From positions 1,054,001-1,118,000 of the forward strand of contig JAECYW010000012.1 in assembly GCA_023014335.1 (NCBI GenBank): a stretch of DNA of 64,000 bases, read 5' to 3'. Positions 35,259 to 46,058 of this stretch are shown one piece after another. This DNA is from Galerina marginata (Eukaryota; Basidiomycota; Agaricomycetes; Agaricales; Galerinaceae). A program made the translations under genes and the position numbers. Numbering within the stretch: the stretch's first letter is position 1; each line of letters opens with the position of its first letter. The notes below the pieces were generated by a model. That model searched no databases. It worked only from the letters and a program-made list of their open reading frames with translations, and was not told the DNA's origin.

Positions 35259-38200
35259 TACAAGTTCTTACGTAGTAAAAGAACTTGTTTTCCGGCCTGC
35301 ATAGCAGGCAGAAATGGTTTCTAACGCAATGGTTGGAAATTCTCCCACTCATACAGTGACCCTGCATGGTTTCTGTATCTCAGCCATTACTGGGCCAATT
35401 TTGATGATCTTGGTATCAAAAAATTCGTAAAAATCAGGGCTTTCATGTGGCATGTGTATCCAGGGTTGATTAGGTCATGTGACCTGTTCACACGACCCAA
35501 AAAGCGCAAATTTGTGTGAATTTACACTTAAAGCAGATTTCAGTGAGCTAGATAGGCTAAAATGTGTTGCTCAGACCAATCTAAAATAATGTACAAATAT
35601 TTACATATGTTTTGCAATGATGTCATGGTGTCAAATCTGGCAAACAGCCAGCTCAACTTGGTGAAAATCCGAAAATTGGTGTTAAACTGACTGGATAACC
35701 CATAAAAGGCACACCAAACATTGCAAAACATAACCAAATAACATGAAAATAATGTTTTAGAAGCTTACATAATCAAACTCACAGCAGGACTTTGTGCAAA
35801 TCCCTTGAAATCAGTTAAGGCACTAAGTTAGACCAAAATATTCTGAGGGATATGTCATGTGATATGTGTGCACAGACCACCTATTAGGTAAAAAAACATT
35901 ATCCCCATTTTTTATTTTATTTTAATGCCTTTAAAATCTCTCAATATAGCTTATTTACTGTGTATCTCAAACAATATTCCGCATTTGGTAAGTCACATAA
36001 AGATGTGACAATATGTATGTGACACCATCTTTTAGCCCTGATTTTTCTGATAATTACACACTTTGTTTCAAGGCAATCTGATAAAAACTAAGCGACGTAA
36101 GAATTAATCTTGTTACAAGTTCTTACGTAGTAAAAGAACTTGTTTTCCGGCCTGCATAGCAGGCAGAAATGGTTTCTAACGCAATGGTTGGAAATTCTCC
36201 CACTCATACAGTGACCCTGCATGGTTTCTGTATCTCAGCCATTACTGGGCCAATTTTGATGATCTTGGTATCAAAAAATTCGTAAAAATCAGGGCTTTCA
36301 TGTGGCATGTGTATCCAGGGTTGATTAGGTCATGTGACCTGTTCACACGACCCAAAAAGCGCAAATTTGTGTGAATTTACACTTAAAGCAGATTTCAGTG
36401 AGCTAGATAGGCTAAAATGTGTTGCTCAGACCAATCTAAAATAATGTACAAATATTTACATATGTTTTGCAATGATGTCATGGTGTCAAATCTGGCAAAC
36501 AGCCAGCTCAACTTGGTGAAAATCCGAAAATTGGTGTTAAACTGACTGGATAACCCATAAAAGGCACACCAAACATTGCAAAACATAACCAAATAACATG
36601 AAAATAATGTTTTAGAAGCTTACATAATCAAACTCACAGCAGGACTTTGTGCAAATCCCTTGAAATCAGTTAAGGCACTAAGTTAGACCAAAATATTCTG
36701 AGGGATATGTCATGTGATATGTGTGCACAGACCACCTATTAGGTAAAAAAACATTATCCCCATTTTTTATTTTATTTTAATGCCTTTAAAATCTCTCAAT
36801 ATAGCTTATTTACTGTGTATCTCAAACAATATTCCGCATTTGGTAAGTCACATAAAGATGTGACAATATGTATGTGACACCATCTTTTAGCCCTGATTTT
36901 TCTGATAATTACACACTTTGTTTCAAGGCAATCTGATAAAAACTAAGCGACGTAAGAATTAATCTTGTTACAAGTTCTTACGTAGTAAAAGAACTTGTTT
37001 TCCGGCCTGCATAGCAGGCAGAAATGGTTTCTAACGCAATGGTTGGAAATTCTCCCACTCATACAGTGACCCTGCATGGTTTCTGTATCTCAGCCATTAC
37101 TGGGCCAATTTTGATGATCTTGGTATCAAAAAAATCGTAAAAATCAGGGCTTTCATGTGGCATGTGTATCCAGGGACGATTAGGTCATGTGACTTGTTCA
37201 CACGACCCAAAAAGCGCAAATTTGTGTAAATTTACACTTAAAATGAATTTCAGTGAGCTAGATATACTAAAATATGTTACCCAGACCAATCTAGAATAAT
37301 GTACAAATATTTACATATGTTTTGCAATGATGTCATGGTGTCCAAATCAGGCAAACAGTCAGCTCAACTTGGTGAAAATCCGAAAATTGGTATTAAGCTG
37401 ACTGGATAACCCATAAAAGGCACACCAAACATTGCCAAACATGACCAAATAACATGGAAATAATGTTCTAGAAGCTTACATAATCAAACTCACAGCAGGA
37501 CTTTGTGCAATTGCCTTGGATTTGGTAATGCACCAACTTGGACCAAAATATTCTCAGGGATATGTCATGTGATATGTGTGCACAGACCATCTCTTAGGTA
37601 AAAAAAAACATTATCAGTATTTTTATTTTATTTTAATGCCTTTAAAATCTCTCAATATCGCTTATTTACTGTGTTTTCAACAATATTCCGCATTTGGTAA
37701 GTCACATAAAGATGTGACAATAGGCATGTGACACCATCTTTTAGCCCTGATTTTTCTGATAATTACACACTTTGTTTCAAGGCAATCCGATAAAAACTAA
37801 GTGACGTATAAATTAATCTTGTTACAAGTTTCTTATTGTAGTCTAATAATTAATCTTGTTACAAGTTCTTACATAGTAAAAGAACTTGTTTTCCGGCCTG
37901 CATAGCAGGCAGAAATGGTTTCTAACACAATGGTTCAAAATTCTCCCACTCATACTGTGACCCTGCATGGTTTCTGTATTACAAGTCCTTACGTAGTAAA
38001 AGGACTTGTTCTTATCCAGAGAACAAGCCAAATGGCTTGCAGTGCAACCACAGATTTCATTCATTTTCTCTCACGCTGTCAAACTTCACTAAAATTGTGA
38101 TATCTTGCCCATTTCTTGACCATCTACAATGATTTTGGTATCAGAAAAATCACACAATTCAGGGCCAACCTGGTCACATGACCAGGCCGTTTTATTACCT

Positions 38201-38602
38201 AAAAATGTGCCTTTTTATTCCCTTTCCAACAAATTTAAGATCAGCCCAATCGGATAAGATCTCACTGTGTTATTAATCATTTACCTGAGATAAAGTACGT
38301 AAGGACTTGTTTTTGGCATGCGCAGCAATGGCTGCTATGCAAGTCTCAGCCATTACTGGGCCAATTTTGATGATCTTGGTATCAAAAAAATTTGTAAAAA
38401 TCAGGGCCAGATTTTAGGCTTGTTAGAACCGCCTCATTTTTCTGCTTTTTTTGAGTATAAGATCATCCCAATTGGTTCAGATTTGAGCAGACTACATATT
38501 ATTTACTTATTTAACATGTATTTATCTAACACTCTTGGTATGTCTCCATCCCGAATGTAAGAACTTGTTTTTGCCATGTGCAGCAATGGCATCTGACCAA
38601 GT
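35259..38602 (+). mobile_element. HINE-like array: three long units and a short unit
   Basis: Long units at 35259-36113 and 36114-36968 are both 855 bp, with no difference seen. A third long unit (36969-37859, 891 bp) belongs to the variant with the extra 36-bp tail. The closing short unit (37860-38602) is split by the subfamily B element at 37980-38344. The end CTGACCAAGT at 38602 is followed by unrelated DNA. Confidence 0.9.
37980..38344 (+). mobile_element. Subfamily B HINE-like element (365 bp), nested
   Basis: Inserted in the short unit at TCTGTAT^CTCAGCC, again after a T, and the empty site is known from dozens of other copies. The 5' hairpin is ACAAGTCCTT/AAGGACTTGT, and the 3' subterminal repeat is TACGTAAGGACTTGT, complementary to the first 15 bases after the initial T. 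A second hairpin (CAAGCCA/TGGCTTG) and a 3' hairpin (GCAGC/GCTGC) follow the same layout as the main family. The body is diverged but keeps a GGTCACATGACC palindrome. Confidence 0.88.
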
Positions 38603-38620
38603 AATTTTGCTGGGCTGAGT

Positions 38621-39072
38621 TACAAGTTCTTACGTAGTAAAAGAACTTGTTTTCCGGCCTGCATAGCAGGCAGAAATGGTTTCTAATGCAATCATTCAAA
38701 ATTCTCCCACTCATACAGTGACCCTGCATGGTTTCTGTATCTCAGCCATTACTGGGCCAATTTTTATGATCTTGGTATCAAAAAAATCATAAAGAACTTG
38801 TTTTCCGGCCTGCATAGCAGGCAGAAATGGTTTCTAACGCAATGGTTGGAAATTCTCCCACTGCTATAGTGACCCTGCATGGTTTCTGTATCTCAACCAT
38901 TACTGGGCCAATTTTTATGATCTTGGTATCAAAAAATTCGTAAAAATCAGGGCCAGATTTTAGCCTTGCTAGAACCGCCTCATTTTTCTGCTTTTTTTGA
39001 GTATAAGATCATCCAAATCCATTCAGATTTGAGCAGACTACATATTATTTATGTATTTAATATGTATTTATT
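38621..39072 (+). mobile_element. Two partial HINE-like short units
   Basis: The first runs from TACAAGTTCTTACG at 38621 and breaks off near 38787. The second begins there at AAGAACTTG without its left hairpin arm and continues to 39072, where a subfamily C element interrupts it. Neither has a 3' end. Confidence 0.75.
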
Positions 39073-39436
39073 ATGAGTCTTTTGATTTATCAAAAACTCA
39101 TTCATTATTCCAGGACTTAGGCCAAAAATTGATTCATTCATTCATTCATCCATCAACACCGCGGTAAAAACCTTCCTATTACAAACAATTGTCCATATCT
39201 CAGCCAGTTCTAGGCCAATTTTTATGATCCTGCCACCAGTAAATCCCATTTTTTGCCCATTACACGTCACGTGACAGGGCGCATTTGGGCTTAAAATAAC
39301 CGCCTTAACAATTCCTACAATTTGAGTATAAGGTCATATTTTTTGGCCTAGATTTCATTGCACAGCATAATATTCTTTGTATTTTGTGCTTTTTTATATG
39401 AATAATATTCTATCCAATTTAAAAAAGACTCATACA
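39073..39436 (+). mobile_element. Subfamily C HINE-like element, partial
   Basis: It starts TATGAGTCTTTTGAT in a hairpin (the arm ATCAAAAACTCAT follows) directly after a T. The complementary AAAAGACTCATA lies near 39423-39434, giving the same asymmetric inverted-repeat layout as the main family. Internal phrases (ATCTCAGCCAGTTCTAGGCC, GTCACGTGAC, GAGTATAAGGTCAT) are diverged counterparts of those in the main family. The 3' terminal part is replaced by another unit at 39437. Confidence 0.7.
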
Positions 39437-39560
39437 TTACGAGTTCTTACGTAGTAAAAGAACTCGTTTTCTACACTCGATAGCAGAAGCAAATGGTTCC
39501 TAACAAAAATGATGGAAATTCTCCCACTGCTTCACTTTTTGTGACTGACCCTGAATTAAA
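39437..39560 (+). mobile_element. Fragment of a variant HINE-like unit with a compensated hairpin
   Basis: It begins TACGAGTTCTTACGTAG and closes AAAGAACTCGT: relative to the main family the A-to-G change in the left arm is matched by T-to-C in the right arm. Similarity to the family fades after about 110 bp. Confidence 0.65.
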
Positions 39561-39858
39561 AGTCTACAAACTTTTCTAATAGTTTCAAAATTATTATTGA
39601 CCATGGGAATGGCTGTCTGATGTCTGTTGCTAGGGTCTATTTTTAGCTTTTGTTCCTGTACACCTAATCTAAGGTTAGGTTTTGCCAGGCACATGACTAA
39701 TTATGACCCTTCTACATGTCAAATATTATTTTTTTTTACTTTTTGGTCTGTCATATGTCATTGCTCTGGTTATGATGGTCTATGTATAGCTTACATGGCT
39801 AAACCCTGAAAGTTTCTATTTACTTCAGTTGTATTGAATGAAGTATGCTTTTCTGAAG

Positions 39859-40609
39859 TTTTTTTTTTTTTTGGGTTGCCGGGCCGGAGCACAGTTGCGA
39901 CTGTGCTCCAGCCCGCCACAGTAAAAGATCATTAAATATTGTTTTCAGTGTATTTCAGTGATTACCGGGTCAAATCTTACAAAAATAATATCAAAAAATT
40001 TGTAAAATTCAGGTCTTTCCACTGGTAATATGACAGACACATGGTATTTTGCACAGCCACACTAAAACTTTGTTTCCACTGTATCTGAATCATTACTCGG
40101 TCAATTCTCGCAATAATAATATCAAAAAAAATGTTAAAATTTGGATTTTTTAAAGTCATAAATTTGATAAATTTTTTGGTTGTAAAAGTGTGAAAATTGA
40201 CATGTTATTGCCCAAAGTACAGTCCAATCAGTTATTACTTGCTCTAACATTGTTATAGTGGTAATAAAGATATAAAAATTCAGGTTCTATTGTGGCTGTG
40301 CATTTTACCATCATAAAGACCTAAATTTTACAATTTTTTTGATATTACTTTCATGAGAATTGCCCCAGTAATGGTTGAGATGCACTAAGAACAAAGTGTT
40401 GGTGTGGCTGTGCAAGATAATATGTGGCTGTGCATATTACCATTAGAAAAACCTAAATTTTACAAATTTTTTGATATTATTTTTGTAAGATTTGACCCGG
40501 TAATCACTGAAATACACTGAAAACAATATTTAATGATCTTTTACTGTGGCAGGCCGGAGCACAGTCACGACTGTGCTCCGGACCGCCACCCAGAAAAAAA
40601 AAAAAAAAA
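39859..40609. mobile_element. Foldback element with strong terminal hairpins
   Basis: A T-run at 39859-39872 and an A-run ending at 40609 bound inverted arms of about 130 bp. Each arm holds a stem: GGAGCACAGT/ACTGTGCTCC around TGCG at 39886-39909, and a 13-bp stem CCGGAGCACAGTC/GACTGTGCTCCGG at 40554-40581. The core repeats phrases like ATCAAAAAATTTGTAAAATTCAGG, related to the body of the HINE-like units. Confidence 0.75.
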
Positions 40610-41419
40610 CTAAATTTTCATTTGGAACGTCACTACTGGGTCAAATTTCATGAAAATAATATCAAAAAATTTGTAAAATTCAGGTCTTTGCAATGGTAAT
40701 ATGCACAGCCACAAGGTATTTTGCACAGCCACACCAACAAATTATTTTCTCTGTATCTCAGCCATTACTGATTTAATTTCTCACAAAAATAATATTAAAA
40801 AATCGTAAAATTTGGGTATTTTAAGTGTCCAAATTTTACAAATTTTTTGATATTAAAATCATAAGAATTGTCCTGTTAATGCCCAAGGTACACTGAAAAT
40901 TCTTGTAGTGTATCTCAGTTGTTACTCAATCAATTGTCACAAAAATACTGTCAATAAAATCATAAAATTTGAGCCTTTCCAATGGTACCCAGCACAGCCA
41001 CAAAAACATGATTTCAGTCTATCCCAGTCATTACCACCTCAATTCTCAAGATATTAATGTAAAAATTAAAGAGTTTTCAGTTAATATTTTATTGTGTACT
41101 ACACTAATTATCTATAAGTATAGAGGATCCTGAAAATTGACTGTAACCAGTATATATGACATTAGTGTTATCTTTTTATTTTATTTTATCTTATCTTATC
41201 TTTTTTTATCTTATCTTATTGGATTAGATAAATCTGTGTGACTTGTAACATATGTCACATAGTTATAAACTGCCAGCTCATCATTTCTCTCTTTCTTCTT
41301 TACCAGCATGTCTGTCCACCCGGATAGGTCGATAGTGTACCTCTTGCTGAGGGGATACCATGATATGCTGGTCAAGGCTTACTAACTGTTGTCTCTTTCT
41401 CTTTAGATTCATTATAAGT
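40610..41419. repeat. Diverged copies of the HINE body motif, then AT-rich DNA
   Basis: Between 40610 and 41040 the phrase family TATCTCAGCCATTACT ... AATATCAAAAAATTTGTAAAATT recurs several times in degenerate form, separated by GCACAGCCACA phrases. From 41160 to 41225 is a TATCTTATCTT microsatellite. There is no gene. Confidence 0.55.
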
Positions 41420-41996
41420 TTGTATTGAGCAGAAAAGTGCTTTGCTGGCACTTTTCCCTTCTTTTTTGAATGCTTTTTATATGGTTTAGAACTTTATAGA
41501 CAATACTAACTAGCTAAATATGTGTCTTTAATGTACTTTGATTAGTAGATAGCTTTCTTTCCTAGCATAGATTATAGTGGTTGACTTTTTACAGGCTAAA
41601 AAAATGCTTTGCTGGCGCTTTTTTACCTTTTTTTTTTGCTTTTGTGTAGATTAAAACTTGATAGACAGCAGTAAATAGCTAGGTATATGTTTTTATATCA
41701 CTTTTATTTGTAGATTGTAGCTTTATTTCCCAGTACAGGTCATGTCAGTTGACTGTCTATGGGCTAAAAAAGTGCTTTGCTGGTGCTTTTTTAGCTCATT
41801 TTTTGCTTTTTGTGTAGATTAAAACTTGATAAAAGATAGTCACTAGCTAGATATATGCCTTAAAATACTCTTACTAGCAGATACCCTCATTTTCTAGCAT
41901 AGATCATGTCAGTTGACTGTTTAGGGCTAGAAAAGTGCTTTACTGGCGCTTTTTTGCCTCTTTTTTAAATATTTTCTATGTGGATTAAAACTAGTG
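41420..41996. repeat. ~166-bp tandem satellite with a hairpin in each unit
   Basis: About 3.5 units with a period near 166 bp. Each unit contains a hairpin with loop TTTGCTG or TTTACTG: AAAAGTGC/GCACTTTT at 41433-41455, then near 41601, 41765 and 41931. The rest of the unit shares GTAGATTAAAACTTGATA and TAGATCATGTCAGTTGAC phrases. Confidence 0.8.
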
Positions 41997-42125
41997 TTTG
42001 GAGGTCTGGTTATGAAATTGCAAAAAGACAATAACCAAACCAGACCCAGACCAATGAGGACCACAGAACTTAAGTACTGATGTAGACCAGACTGTCAGTT
42101 AATAGTCTACCATATTCTTGAGGAC

Positions 42126-42595
42126 CTTTTCTACACTTGATAGCAGAAGGAAATGGTTCCTAATAGAACCATTGGAAATTCTCCCACTCACATAGTGACC
42201 TTGCATGGTTTTGTATCTCAGTCATTACTAGGTCAATTTTTATGATCTTGGTATCAAAAAATTTGTAAAACCAAGGCCTTCCTGGTCACATGACCAGTTG
42301 ATTTTAGGCTTGCTAGAATTGCCTCATTTTTCTGCCTTTTTTGAGTATAAGATCATCCCAGTCAGTTCATATTTGAGCGGACTATGCATTATTTACTTAT
42401 TTTAACCTTCATTTATGACTTACCTTGAAAGTAAGAACTTGTTTTTGCCATGCGCAGCAATGGCCTCTGAGCAAGTGCCATGCACAGCAATGGCCCAATC
42501 ACCCCAGTTTAATAACAGTGTAAGTCTTCAGGCACTGCCTCACCCCAAAGTAAGAACTTGTTTTTGCCATGCGCAGCAATGGCCTCTGACCAAGT
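42126..42595 (+). mobile_element. Two partial HINE-like short units abutting Copia-1
   Basis: The first (about 42126-42476) lacks its 5' hairpin but ends normally in GAGCAAGT. The second (about 42510-42595) keeps only its 3' end with subterminal repeat, hairpin and CCAAGT. Copia-1 coding sequence starts at the next base, so the upstream part of Copia-1 was lost or displaced here. DNA between 41997 and 42125 is GGTCTGGTT/AACCAGAC-type MITE debris. Confidence 0.75.
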
Positions 42596-43077
42596 TGAAT
42601 CTGCTGGAAATGCAAGTGTTCTTTCTACTTTTGATCCTTCTGATCCTACCTCCCCTTTGGTCAATGATGCTGACCATGATTGGAATGCAGACACAGGGGC
42701 CACTTCTAATATGACCCCTTATCGTCACTGGCTTCGCAATTATAAGCCCCTCCGTATTCCAATCAAGTTAGCAGATGCCACCATTATTTATTCTGAAGGG
42801 GTGGGCACTGTGGTTTTCAACCCAGTTGTAAAAGGAAAGAAATTAAGATCAGTGGAATTTACCAGAGTCTTGCATGTACCACTACTCCAAAACAATTTAC
42901 TTGCTTGTTTATATTTAACCAAACACAAAGGGATTAAAATTCACATTGATTCATCCACAATGCAATTTTCCCTAAACAAGCAACTTTTGTTCACTGCCTC
43001 CATTGATGCCAACAATGTTGCTCTCTTGGATGGTGTTACAGAACCTATTTTGGAGTTTGCCAACGTAGCAGCTAAAT
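42596..43077 (+). pseudogene. Copia-1: end of Gag and protease
   Basis: Plus-strand frame ESAGNASVL to FANVAAK. It contains the aspartic protease motif DTGATSNMTP. It is almost identical to residues of the Gag-protease frame of Copia-2 (58773-60125), so the two are the same family. The N-terminal Gag, leader and 5' LTR are absent. It is interrupted after GCTAAAT by an array at 43078; the frame resumes at 44306. Confidence 0.88.
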
Positions 43078-44305
43078 TACAAATTCTTACGTAGTAAAAG
43101 AACTTGTTTTCCGGCCTGCATAGCAGGCAGAAATGGTTCCTAACAAAACCAATGGAAATTCTCCCACTGCTATAGTGACCCTGCATGGTTTCTGTATCTC
43201 AGCCATTACTCAGCCAATTTTTATGATCTTGGTATCAAAAAATTCGTAAAAATCAGGGCTTTCATGTGGCATGTGTATTCAGGGACGATTAGGTCATGTG
43301 ATCTGTTCACACGACCCAAAAAGCGCAAATTTGTGTGAATTTCCACTTGAAACAGATTTCAGTGGGCTAAATATGCTAAAATGTGTTGCCCAAACAAATC
43401 TAGAATAATGTACAAATATTTACATATGTTTTGCAGTGATGTCATGGTGTCCAAATCTGGCAAACAGCTAGCTCAACTTGGTGAAAATCGCAAAATCGGT
43501 GTTAAACTGACTGGATAACCCATAAAAGGCACACCAAACATTGCAAAACATGACCAAATAACATGAAAATAATGTTCTAGAAGCTTACATAATCAAACTC
43601 ACAGCAGGACTTTGTGCAATTGCTTTCGATTTGGTAATGCACCAACTTGGACCAAAATATTCTCAGGGATATGTCATGTGATATGTGTGCACAGACCATC
43701 TCTTAGGTAAAAAAAACATCATCTGTATTTTTATTTTATTTTAATGCCTTTAAATCTCCCAATATAGTGTATTTCAAACAATATTCCGCATTTGGTAAGT
43801 CACATGAAAATGTGACAATACATATGTGACACCATTTTATAGCCCCGATTTTTCTAATAATTACACACTTTATTTCAAGGCAATCCGATAAAAACTAAGC
43901 GACGTATGAATTAATCTTGTTACAAGTTCTTACGTAGTAAAAGAACTTGTTTTCCGGCCTGCATAGCAGGCAGAAATGGTTCCTAACAAAACCAATGGAA
44001 ATTCTCCCACTGCTATAGTGACCCTGCATGGTTTCTGTATCTCAGCCATTACTCAGCCAATTTTTATGATCTTGGTATCAAAAAATTCGTAAAAATCAGG
44101 GCCTTCCTGGTCACGTGACCAGGCCGTTTTAGGCTTGTTAGATCCGCCTTATTTTTCTGCTTTTTTTGAGTATAAGATCATCCCAATCGGTTCAGATTTG
44201 AGCGGACTATGCATTATTTACTCATTTAACCTTTATTTATAGTCGCACTTACCCGGAAAGTAAGAACTTGTTTTTGCCATGCGCAGCAATGGCCTCTGAA
44301 CAAGT
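43078..44305 (+). mobile_element. HINE-like array: long, short
   Basis: A long unit (43078-43920, 843 bp, starting TACAAATTCTTACG) is followed by a short unit (43921-44305) ending GAACAAGT. The host site is AAAT^CTCC in Copia-1. The intact site is visible in Copia-2, which proves a clean insertion with no duplication beyond the T. Confidence 0.92.
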
Positions 44306-45661
44306 CTCCCTCTTGATCTCAATCTCTGGCATCGCAGACTTGCACATTACAGCTATGCTGATGTTCAGAAGATGATTCAAAAGGAGATGGTTACTGGACT
44401 TGTGTTGAACTCCAAGCAAAAGCCAGACAAATCTCAGAGAAATATGAAGTTTCTATATGTTTCGGACAGGTAATGACAAGGGGAATTTAAATTTTAAGGT
44501 TTTTAGAATATTTGGCAATGTTTGCACAACTTTGTTTGTCCCTGCAACATGTGTGTGGTAACTCAATTTTGGCAAATTACTCCAAGTCAGAGCCAGAGGT
44601 GATATGACATGTGCTATGGATTGTTTTGGTATATTTCCAGGACCATATTGATTACATAATATGTCTGAAAACAAGTTCAATCACTTAAATCTGACATAAA
44701 ACAGCCCAGTTGTGTGCTTTTCAAGCATAAAATGACATGTTTGGGTTGATCTTCCCACAAAATTGATGCCATCATAACATAATCGTGTAGGGAGCAAAAA
44801 ATGGGATTTATTGGTGGCAGGATCATAAAAATTGGCCTAGAACTGGCTGAGATATGGACAATTGTTTGTAATAGGAAGGTTTTTACCGCGGTGTTGATGG
44901 ATGAATCAATCAATGAAATTTTGGCCTAAGTCCTGGAATAATGAATGAGTTTTTGATAAATCAAAAGACTCATAATCCTATCTGTGAACCATGCCTTGCA
45001 GGCAAAATGCATTCAAACCCCTTTCCCACATCTCCCAGCAAATCCGCAATGCCTTTAGAGTTGATTCACTCTGATCTTCATGATCCTCTTCCTGTCCGAA
45101 CTCCTGAAGGTTATTGTTACTGGATAACCTTCATTGATGACTGCACTAGCCTCTGGGCTGTAATGCGTCTCAAACAGAAGAGTGATGCATTTGAAGCATT
45201 CAAAACATTCAAAGCATGGGCAGAGAACATGTTGAATGCTAAGATCAAGGCTCTGCAGGATGATAAAGCTGGAGAGTACATGTCTGCTGCCTTCATTAAA
45301 TTCACTGAACAATGTAGCATTGTGCGTCGTCATACTACACGCAACCGCCCTCAGATGAATGGAGTTGCAGAACGTGCCAACCGCACCATGGCAGATGATA
45401 TTACTGCTATGCTCACTGAAAGTCGCATGCCAGCCTCATTTTGGGGTAAATGTCTTGAAGCATATGTGCATGTCAAAAACAGGATTCCTACTGCTCCATT
45501 GCCAGATAAAACTCCTTATGAGGCATGGTTCAAGAAGAAACCTGATGTGAGCCATTTGTGGGTTTGGGGGTGCACTGCTTATGTGTACATACAGAAGGAT
45601 AAGCGAAAATCACTTCAGTCACATATGGAGAAATGTGAATTTGTTGGTTACCCTTCTGGGT
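44306..45661 (+). pseudogene. Copia-1: integrase, split by a 548-bp insert
   Basis: The 0-frame inherited from protease ends at TGA 44314-44316 right after TCT. The integrase frame starts one base later (GAT 44315: DLNLWHRRLAHYS). Zinc-binding residues are in WHRRLAH and CEPCLAG. The catalytic core has HSDLHDPLP, FIDDCTS, DDKAGEYM and the downstream glutamate in NGVAERANR. The insert at 44428-44975 interrupts between AAGCCAGA and TCCTATC without shifting the frame, and a short repeat at 45662 interrupts again after YPSG. Confidence 0.88.
44428..44975 (-). mobile_element. Subfamily C/D HINE-like element (548 bp) in Copia-1 integrase
   Basis: Read on the minus strand it starts TATGAGTCTTTTGAT (hairpin with ATCAAAAACTCAT) after host GGAT, and ends GATTTGT before CTGGC. 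The intact site is present in Copia-2 (58676-58684), so the boundaries are exact apart from the shared T. The 5' part matches subfamily C at 39073. The expected subterminal AAAAGACTCATA is absent at the 3' side, so this copy has a different 3' end. Confidence 0.82.
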
Positions 45662-46025
45662 TACAAGTTCTTACGTAGTAAAAGAACTTGTTTTCCGGCC
45701 TGCATAGCAGGCAGAAATAGTTTCTAATGCAATGGTTCGAAATTCTCCCACTCATACTGTGACCCTGCATGGTTTCTGTATCTCAGCCATTACTGGGCCA
45801 ATTTTTATGATCTTGGTATCAAAAAATTGTAAAAATCAGGGTCAGATTTTAGGCTTGTTAGAACTGCCTCATTTTTCTGGTTTTTTTGAGTATAAGATCA
45901 TCCTAATAGCTTCAGATTTGAGCGGACTATGCATTATTTACTTATTTAGCCTTTATTTATAGTCGGACTCACCTTGAAAGTAAGAACTTGTTTTTGCCAT
46001 GTGCAGCAATGGCCTCTGACCAAGT
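45662..46025 (+). mobile_element. HINE-like short unit (364 bp) in Copia-1
   Basis: Complete short unit from TACAAGTTCTTACG to CCAAGT, host TCTGGGT^ATAAAGG inside the codon for Tyr of YPSGYKGW. Confidence 0.9.
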
Positions 46026-46058
46026 ATAAAGGTTGGGAATTCTACAATCCTACCACCA
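46026..46058 (+). pseudogene. Copia-1: 11-codon fragment between two inserts
   Basis: Encodes KGWEFYNPTT, bridging the integrase C-terminus and the linker. It is flanked by HINE-like units in opposite orientation, and the frame is continuous with both flanking Copia-1 segments. Confidence 0.8.

Noticed and set aside
45661..46058. Inverted pair of short units as one large MITE
   Set aside because: Each unit has its own complete ends and separate host junctions in Copia-1; removing each restores the frame independently.
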